DNA of 64,000 bases from assembly GCF_001424165.1 (NCBI RefSeq), contig NZ_LMOJ01000022.1, positions 211,882 through 275,881 of the forward strand. Direction: 5' to 3'. The notes under the pieces are model-generated. The model ran no database searches. It saw only the letters and a list, made by a program, of their open reading frames with translations, and was not told where the DNA came from. Both the position numbers and the translations under genes were made by a program. The DNA is from Massilia sp. Leaf139 (GTDB lineage: Bacteria; Pseudomonadota; Gammaproteobacteria; Burkholderiales; Burkholderiaceae_D). Positions 59,348 to 64,000 of the stretch are shown in pieces; the stretch's first letter is position 1; every line of letters starts with the position of its first letter.

Positions 59348-60217
59348 ATGACGCATCCGGAATACATCCTGACCCTGTCCTGCCATGACCAGCGCGGCAT
59401 CGTGCTGCGTGTGGCCGGCTTCCTGGCCGAGCACGGCTGCAACATCATCGATTCGGCCCAGTTCGGCGATCCGGAATCGCAGCTCTTCTTCATGCGCGTG
59501 CACTTCGCGCTCGAAGACGCGAATGTACTCGACGCCGACCTGCGCGGCGCCTTTGCCGCCCTGTGCGAAGCCAACGGCATGCGCGGCCAGCTGCACGACG
59601 CCCACGCCAAGCCGCGCGTGCTGATCATGGTCTCGAAGATCGGCCACTGCCTGAACGACCTGCTGTTCCGCTACCGCAGCGGGCTGCTGCCGGTCGAGAT
59701 TCCGGCGATCGTCTCGAACCACATGGAGTTCTACCAGCTCGCGGCAAGTTACAATATCCCGTTTCACCACCTGCCGCTGGCGACCGGCGCGCCGGAAGAG
59801 GCCAAGCTGGCGCAGGAAGCGCGCATCATCGAGCTGCTCGACATGCACCGCATCGACCTGGTGGTACTGGCGCGCTACATGCAGATCCTGTCGCCGGGAC
59901 TGTGCGAAGCCTTGAAGGGCAGGGCGATCAACATCCACCACTCGTTCCTGCCGAGCTTCAAGGGCGCGCGTCCGTATGCGCAGGCCCATACGCGCGGCGT
60001 GAAGCTGATCGGCGCCACCTCCCACTTCGTCACGGGCGAACTCGACGAAGGCCCGATCATCGAGCAGGACGTCGAGCGGGTCGACCACGCGATGACGATC
60101 GAGGAGCTGACCGCGATCGGCCGCGACGTCGAGTGCGTGGTGCTGGCGCGCGCCGTGAAATGGTTCGTGGAACACCGCATTTTGCAGAACGGCCACCGCA
60201 CGGTGGTCTTCAAATAA
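59348..60217 (+). CDS. purU: Formyltetrahydrofolate deformylase
   Basis: A 289-residue enzyme that hydrolyses 10-formyl-THF to formate and THF. An N-terminal ACT domain (1-85, YILTLSCHDQRGIVLRVAGFLAEHGCNIIDSAQF) senses methionine or glycine. The formyltransferase domain has the catalytic triad within NIHHSFLPSFKGARPY and GATSHFVTGELDEGPIIEQD. The length is standard. The start at 59348 follows the family N-terminus. Confidence 0.94.
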   Translation: MTHPEYILTLSCHDQRGIVLRVAGFLAEHGCNIIDSAQFGDPESQLFFMRVHFALEDANVLDADLRGAFAALCEANGMRGQLHDAHAKPRVLIMVSKIGHCLNDLLFRYRSGLLPVEIPAIVSNHMEFYQLAASYNIPFHHLPLATGAPEEAKLAQEARIIELLDMHRIDLVVLARYMQILSPGLCEALKGRAINIHHSFLPSFKGARPYAQAHTRGVKLIGATSHFVTGELDEGPIIEQDVERVDHAMTIEELTAIGRDVECVVLARAVKWFVEHRILQNGHRTVVFK

Positions 60218-60244
60218 TCACAGTCACGGAATAAAGAAGCAGCA

Positions 60245-60787
60245 ATGGCTCTCAAAGCAACGATCTACAAGGCAGACCTCCAGATTGCCGATATGGACCG
60301 CAACTATTACGCGGAGCACGGGCTGACCATCGCCCGCCATCCGTCGGAAACCGACGAGCGCGTGATGATCCGCGTGCTCGCCTTCGCCCTGCACGCAAGC
60401 GAATCGCTGGCCTTTACCAAGGGCCTGTTCGACACCGACGAGCCCGACCTGTGGCAGAAGGACCTGACCGGCGCGATCGACACCTGGATCGAGGTCGGCC
60501 AGCCGGACGAGAAGCGCCTTTTGAAAGCCTGCGGCCGCGCCGAACACGTCTACGTGTACAGCTACAGTGCGACCAGCCACATCTGGTGGAAGGGCATTGC
60601 CAACAAGCTCGACCGTACCCGCAATCTCACCGTCATCAACATCCCGGCCGAGACCAGCGTTGCGCTGGAAAAGCTGGCCAAGCGCTCGATGCAGCTGCAA
60701 TGCACGATCCAGGACGGCCAATTGTGGCTGACCGACAGCATCGATACGGTGCTGGTCGAGCGCGAGATCATCAAGGCCGCGGCCTGA
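60245..60787 (+). CDS. yaeQ: YaeQ family protein
   Basis: A 180-residue PD-(D/E)XK-fold protein. The family stretches MALKATIYKADLQIADMDRNYY, HPSETDERVMIRVLAFAL, LWQKDLTGAIDTWIEVGQPDEKRL and CTIQDGQLWLTD are unmistakable. YaeQ has been linked to RfaH suppression; its biochemical role remains open. It starts 27 bp after purU, so the two are probably co-transcribed. Confidence 0.92.
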   Translation: MALKATIYKADLQIADMDRNYYAEHGLTIARHPSETDERVMIRVLAFALHASESLAFTKGLFDTDEPDLWQKDLTGAIDTWIEVGQPDEKRLLKACGRAEHVYVYSYSATSHIWWKGIANKLDRTRNLTVINIPAETSVALEKLAKRSMQLQCTIQDGQLWLTDSIDTVLVEREIIKAAA

Positions 60788-60814
60788 ACCCCTCACTTTT
60801 CATTTGAGTCCACC

Positions 60815-61273
60815 ATGACCCGTACGCTGTTTGCCCTGCTGGCCGCCGGCCTGTTCTCCACCTCGGCCCTGGCCCAGGTGACCATCACCGAACCCTGGGT
60901 GCGCGCCACCGTGCCGAACCAGAAAGCCTCCGGCGCCTTCATGCGGGTGCAGTCGGCCCAGGCCGCGCGCCTGGTCGGCGTCAGCACCCCGGCTGCCGGC
61001 CGCGCCGAGCTGCACGAGATGGCGATGGAGAACAACACCATGCGCATGCGCCATGTCGACGCCATCGACCTCCCGGCCGGCAAGCCGGTGCACCTGGCCT
61101 CGGGCGGCTACCACGTGATGCTGTTCGACCTGAAGCGCCAGCTGAAGGAAGGCGAGACCGTGCCGGTCACGCTGGTGGTCGAGGATGCGGCGAAGAAGAG
61201 CAGCAGCGTGACGGTGGAGGTGCAGGTGAAGCCGCTGACCTATGTGGCGCCGAAGGCTGGCCACGGTCACTGA
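60815..61273 (+). CDS. PCu(A)C-type periplasmic copper chaperone
   Basis: A 152-residue secreted protein (signal peptide cleaved at LAQ/LA). The copper motif H-x-M...M...H-x-M is complete: ELHEMAMENNTMRMR and GGYHVMLFDL. It delivers Cu(I) to the CuA site of cytochrome oxidase, often with SenC/Sco. It starts 27 bp after yaeQ. A His-containing tail (AGHGH) may add metal binding. Three REP-like repeats follow the stop. Confidence 0.9.
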   Translation: MTRTLFALLAAGLFSTSALAQVTITEPWVRATVPNQKASGAFMRVQSAQAARLVGVSTPAAGRAELHEMAMENNTMRMRHVDAIDLPAGKPVHLASGGYHVMLFDLKRQLKEGETVPVTLVVEDAAKKSSSVTVEVQVKPLTYVAPKAGHGH

Positions 61274-61276
61274 GCC

Positions 61277-61424
61277 GTAGGGTGGACGGATTCTCCGTCC
61301 ACGCGTTGCAAGGTATCCGCAAGCCGAACGCGTTGACGGGAGACCCGTCCACCCTACTGCATGGCGCCGGCGGTTGAACCACCCCGGCATCGAACGTAGG
61401 GTGGACGGATTCTCCGTCCACGCG
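61277..61424. repeat. Cluster of three REP-like elements (BIME)
   Basis: Copies in alternating orientation: GTAGGGTGGACGG-ATTCT-CCGTCCACGCG at 61277-61306, its inverted form ACGCG...CCGTCCACCCTAC at 61328-61357 and a direct copy at 61396-61424. They fill the gap between convergent genes and can fold individually or together. Confidence 0.85.
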
Positions 61425-61434
61425 GATAGCCCGA

Positions 61435-62217
61435 TTATTGCGGTGATGCCCCCATGCGCCGCACACCGCCCGAGCCTATCGTCGACTTGCTGATCTGCGG
61501 GTCGCCGTAATAATTGACGTCGCCCGAGCCGGCGATCGTGGCGCTCAGTTCGCTGCGCGGCCAGACCGTCGCCTCGCCCGAGCCGGCGATCGTCACGCTG
61601 GCGCTGTTCGTCTGCACCCGCCCCAGGTCGACGTCGCCGGAGCCGCCGATCGAGACCGCCAGCTTGCCGACGTTGCCGTGCGCGGCCTGCAGGTCGCCGC
61701 TGCCGCCGACCGACACGGCCAGCGTGTCGCTTTCCACGCCCTTCAGCTTGATCGAGCCCGAACCGCCCAGGTCGATGTCGAGCTTGCGCGCGCGCAGGGC
61801 ATCGGCGTCGATGCTGCCCGAGCCGCCCAGGGCCAGGCGCTCGATCGAACGCGCGGTCACCACGATCCGGATCGATTTCGACGAGGCCTGCAGGTTCAGG
61901 TTGCGCTTGGCCGGACGGATCTTCAGGATGCCGCCTTCGACCACGGTTTCGACCAGCGGCAGCAGGTTGTCGTCGGCTTCGATGGTGAGGCCTTCGCTGT
62001 TCCCGATGCGCAGTTCGACCTGGCCCGGCAGTCCCAGCGACAGGCCGTTGAAATTGCTGACCTGGCGCACCTGCTTGACGATGCGCCCGCTGCCCTGCAC
62101 CTGTTCGCCGCCCCAGTTCCAGGGCGCGGCGGCCACCTGGACGGTGGCGGCCAGGCTGGCGGCGATGCAGGCGGCGAGCAGGGTGCGGCGGGCGATGGTG
62201 GAGAGCGTCTTGTTCAT
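61435..62217 (-). CDS. DUF2807 (head GIN domain) secreted protein
   Basis: A 260-residue protein with signal peptide (cleaved near VAA-A). The mature part is a right-handed beta-helix of the DUF2807 type, with the repeating GGSGSIDADAL, GGSGSIKLKGV, GGSGDLQAAHG, GGSGDVDLGRV, AGSGEATVWPR and AGSGDVNYYGD units. Such proteins are envelope or surface-exposed; function unknown, perhaps adhesion or anti-sigma signalling. AGGACAAGATC precedes the ATG at 62217. Confidence 0.88.
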   Translation of the reverse strand: MNKTLSTIARRTLLAACIAASLAATVQVAAAPWNWGGEQVQGSGRIVKQVRQVSNFNGLSLGLPGQVELRIGNSEGLTIEADDNLLPLVETVVEGGILKIRPAKRNLNLQASSKSIRIVVTARSIERLALGGSGSIDADALRARKLDIDLGGSGSIKLKGVESDTLAVSVGGSGDLQAAHGNVGKLAVSIGGSGDVDLGRVQTNSASVTIAGSGEATVWPRSELSATIAGSGDVNYYGDPQISKSTIGSGGVRRMGASPQ

Positions 62218-62333
62218 GATCTTGTCCTCACGGTTGTCGATGGTGAGAATGTAGCGGCGCGTCTGTCGTGCCGCACCCGGAATGCGACAGGCTGCGCGGA
62301 AGCGCAACCAGACTGCACGCTTGCACGACGATC

Positions 62334-62903
62334 CTAAGTTGCGCCGACACCTGCGCCTGTGCTGCGGGAGAGGTAGCGCGGCGGGACGGCCTCCGTCAGC
62401 CAGACGCCGTTGTCGGCCAGGTAAAAGACGAATCCGTCCGCCGCCATGGCCGCCGCATCGATGCGCAGCACGACCGGCATGCCGTAGCGCGCGCCGACGC
62501 TGGCCGCCGTGGCCTGCTCCTGCGACAGGTGGACATGGTGGCGCGACCCGGCACGCAGGCCCTGGCGTTCGATGGCCGCCACGAAGCGCGTCGCGGTGCC
62601 GTGGTACAGGACGGGGGGCGGCGCCAGGGCGCGGTGCGTCAGCTGCACGCCGGCGCTCGAGTGGCCCTGCAGCGCGCGGATGCGCAGGCCGTCGCCGGAG
62701 ATGGCGAAGCGGCCCTTGTCGTTGGTCTGCACCACTTCGTCGATCAGGGCCCGGTCGAGGCGGCGTCCATCCTCGTTCGCGGCTACGAGCAGCGCGGCGA
62801 TGTCCGTCCAGCCTTCGCGGTCGAGATCGATGCCGATGGCCTGCGGCTGGTGCCGCAGCACGAAGCTGAGGAACTTGCTGGTCTCGACGATGCGTTTGTT
62901 CAT
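62334..62903 (-). CDS. kptA: RNA 2'-phosphotransferase (Tpt1/KptA)
   Basis: A 189-residue enzyme of the KptA family, which removes an internal 2'-phosphate from RNA using NAD+. Family stretches: SKFLSFVLRHQPQAIGIDLDREGWTDI, LYHGTATRFVAAIERQGLRAGSRHHVHLSQEQATA and VPPRYLS at the end. In bacteria the natural substrate is unclear. It stands alone and is divergent from the YdcZ-type gene. Confidence 0.92.
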   Translation of the reverse strand: MNKRIVETSKFLSFVLRHQPQAIGIDLDREGWTDIAALLVAANEDGRRLDRALIDEVVQTNDKGRFAISGDGLRIRALQGHSSAGVQLTHRALAPPPVLYHGTATRFVAAIERQGLRAGSRHHVHLSQEQATAASVGARYGMPVVLRIDAAAMAADGFVFYLADNGVWLTEAVPPRYLSRSTGAGVGAT

Positions 62904-63027
62904 GCCGCATGATAGCCGGGAAGCGGGGGCGGCCGCGCCCGCGGGAGGTGCGCGCCATGCAGCCGCGCTCCACTTCCACTACAATCTTGCCCTTTTTGTT
63001 TCCGGCTTCACCGGTAAGGAAGTAAGC

Positions 63028-63501
63028 ATGAACGCGGTCTTATTCGCGCTGGCCTTTTGTGTCGGCATCTTCATTTCGGTGCAGGCGGCCGTCAACAGCC
63101 AGCTCGCCCATGCCCTGCACGCGAACTCGGTGGTCGCGGCCCTGATCTCGTTTTCGGTCGGCACGGTGGTGCTCGGCATCGCCGCCTTCGCCCGCGGCGG
63201 CGTGGGCGAATCGCTGGCGCTGCTCTCCAGCCAGCCGCTGTGGAAGCTGACCGGCGGCATGCTCGGCGCTGCCTTCGTGTTCGGCACCGTGTTCCTGGCG
63301 CCGCGCATCGGCCTGCTGAACCTGGTGGTGCTGGTCATTGCCGGGCAGCTCATCATGTCGATGGCGATCGACCATTTCGGCTTGGTGCAGATGGCCGTGC
63401 GCAACGTGTCGCCGATCCGCATGGCCGGCGCCCTGGTGGTGATCGCCGGCGTGGCGCTGACCCTGTTCGGCGACCGGATTGTTGCGGCATTGGGACGCTA
63501 A
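63028..63501 (+). CDS. DMT-type membrane protein (YdcZ/DUF606)
   Basis: A 157-residue membrane protein with five predicted helices. The stretches FALAFCVGIFISVQAAVNSQLAHALHANSVVAALISFSVGT and GLLNLVVLVIAGQLIMSMAIDHFG are typical of DUF606/YdcZ, a small member of the drug/metabolite transporter superfamily that may work as a dimer. AAGGAAGTAAGC precedes the ATG. The substrate is unknown. Confidence 0.87.
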   Translation: MNAVLFALAFCVGIFISVQAAVNSQLAHALHANSVVAALISFSVGTVVLGIAAFARGGVGESLALLSSQPLWKLTGGMLGAAFVFGTVFLAPRIGLLNLVVLVIAGQLIMSMAIDHFGLVQMAVRNVSPIRMAGALVVIAGVALTLFGDRIVAALGR

Positions 63502-63598
63502 ATAATTTCTATACAGTAGCTGCAATTTCTAGCGGGCATGGTTCTATAATGATCGACATTGTCTGAACGACACTTCGATTATCAAAGAATACCGCCCG

Positions 63599-64000
63599 AT
63601 GGAATTCCACCAGTCCTCGCAAATCCCCACGCTGTCGTATGTCGAAAACGAAGACCACCCGGTCTTCGGCACCCTGGTCGAGCAGATCCTGCACCTGCTG
63701 AACTCGCGCCTGGTGTTTTCCGACATCATCATCCACCAGAACAGCCCGCTGATGCTGCGCCAGCCGAAGGGCCTGGTGGCGGTCACCGACTCGCCAATCA
63801 CGCGCGAGGAACTGGAAGAATTCTTCGAAGTCATCGAGCCGAACTGGGCCGAGCGCATCGCCGACCGCGCCTTCGACCGCTCGATCGACCTGCACACGGC
63901 GCGCATCCGCGCCAACTGCTTCACCTTCCAGGGCAAGAAGCGCCTGGGCTGCGTGATCCGCCGCTTCCCGAAGGAGCCGATGCCGCTGGCCGAACTGGGG
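63599..64000 (+). CDS. PilT-like type IV pilus/secretion ATPase, N-terminal part
   Basis: A reading frame of 134 codons open to the window's end. The content resembles the N-terminal PAS-like domain of PilT/VirB11-type ATPases: FGTLVEQILHLLNSRLVFSDIIIHQNSPLMLRQPKGL, then REELEEFFEVIEPN and FTFQGKKRLGCVIRRFPKEPMPLAEL. The Walker boxes would lie beyond the window. It is probably a retraction or assembly ATPase. An exact match to PilT, PilU or a DotB/TraJ-like ATPase cannot be decided from this part. Confidence 0.7.
   Translation, partial: MEFHQSSQIPTLSYVENEDHPVFGTLVEQILHLLNSRLVFSDIIIHQNSPLMLRQPKGLVAVTDSPITREELEEFFEVIEPNWAERIADRAFDRSIDLHTARIRANCFTFQGKKRLGCVIRRFPKEPMPLAELG

Noticed and set aside
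1-64000. CRISPR arrays, rRNA or tRNA genes, toxin-antitoxin or phage-defence systems
   Set aside because: None could be supported on reading both strands; the short repeats present are REP-like or MITE-like, not regularly spaced direct repeats.

Overview
The window reads as chromosome of a high-GC betaproteobacterium, most likely family Oxalobacteraceae (Massilia/Telluria/Duganella/Janthinobacterium group). This is inferred from gene content, not from a marker gene: a Burkholderiales-type porin, polyhydroxyalkanoate genes (phaB-like reductase, two phasins), a PEP-CTERM protein, trmJ facing suhB, and REP-like palindromes of the form GTAGGGTGG...CCACGCG between genes. I recognised no rRNA, tRNA, CRISPR array, prophage or insertion sequence.

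Layout. 0-12.8 kb is general housekeeping: a Cache-HAMP-GGDEF diguanylate cyclase, a porin, an acidic protein, an SDR oxidoreductase, a sulfate-binding protein, PAP2 phosphatase, metallophosphoesterase, a phospholipase D lipoprotein coupled to a multi-pass membrane protein of the so-called site-specific recombinase family, and a Nudix gene broken by an 11-bp tandem duplication. 12.9-32.4 kb is an unusual envelope-stress block: glycine-zipper lipoproteins, BON-domain proteins, OmpA-like proteins, DUF4398 lipoproteins, a ferritin-like protein, a DUF883/YqjE set, AI-2E and YihY membrane proteins, a Cys-pair repeat protein, a Crp/Fnr regulator, a peroxiredoxin-glutaredoxin hybrid and MtfA. 32.6-47.4 kb holds phaB, a DksA-type zinc finger protein, hyi, rhlE, suhB, trmJ, a Tat-subunit/GMC oxidoreductase/lipase-receiver operon, a phasin, a TetR regulator and a LOG-family enzyme. 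47.5-52 kb is a porin-like/phosphate-binding-like/GGDEF-EAL operon. 52.2-55.1 kb is an arsR-arsC-arsB-arsH operon. 55.3-64 kb has a damaged PEP-CTERM gene behind an intact sigma-54 promoter, a zinc peptidase, KGG-repeat, hemerythrin and phasin genes, an NADP oxidoreductase, purU, yaeQ, a PCu(A)C chaperone, an adhesin-like DUF2807 protein, kptA, a YdcZ-type membrane protein and the start of a PilT-like ATPase.

The main discovery is a shared promoter architecture in the stress block. A 14-bp palindrome GTNCG-N4-CGNAC lies 22-23 nt upstream of a -10-like hexamer in front of at least eight transcription units, with two more degenerate cases. It would be centred near -41, the position of a class II activator, and 5-N4-5 spacing is that of FNR-type boxes. 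A Crp/Fnr-family gene without the FNR cysteine cluster lies inside the block, divergent from one of these promoters, and is the natural candidate regulator. A candidate structured small RNA (about 22899-23010) lies in the same block. Other notable items are an alpha/beta-hydrolase fused to a complete response-regulator receiver domain, MITE-like elements with terminal inverted repeats, and REP/BIME-like palindromes in at least seven intergenic spaces.
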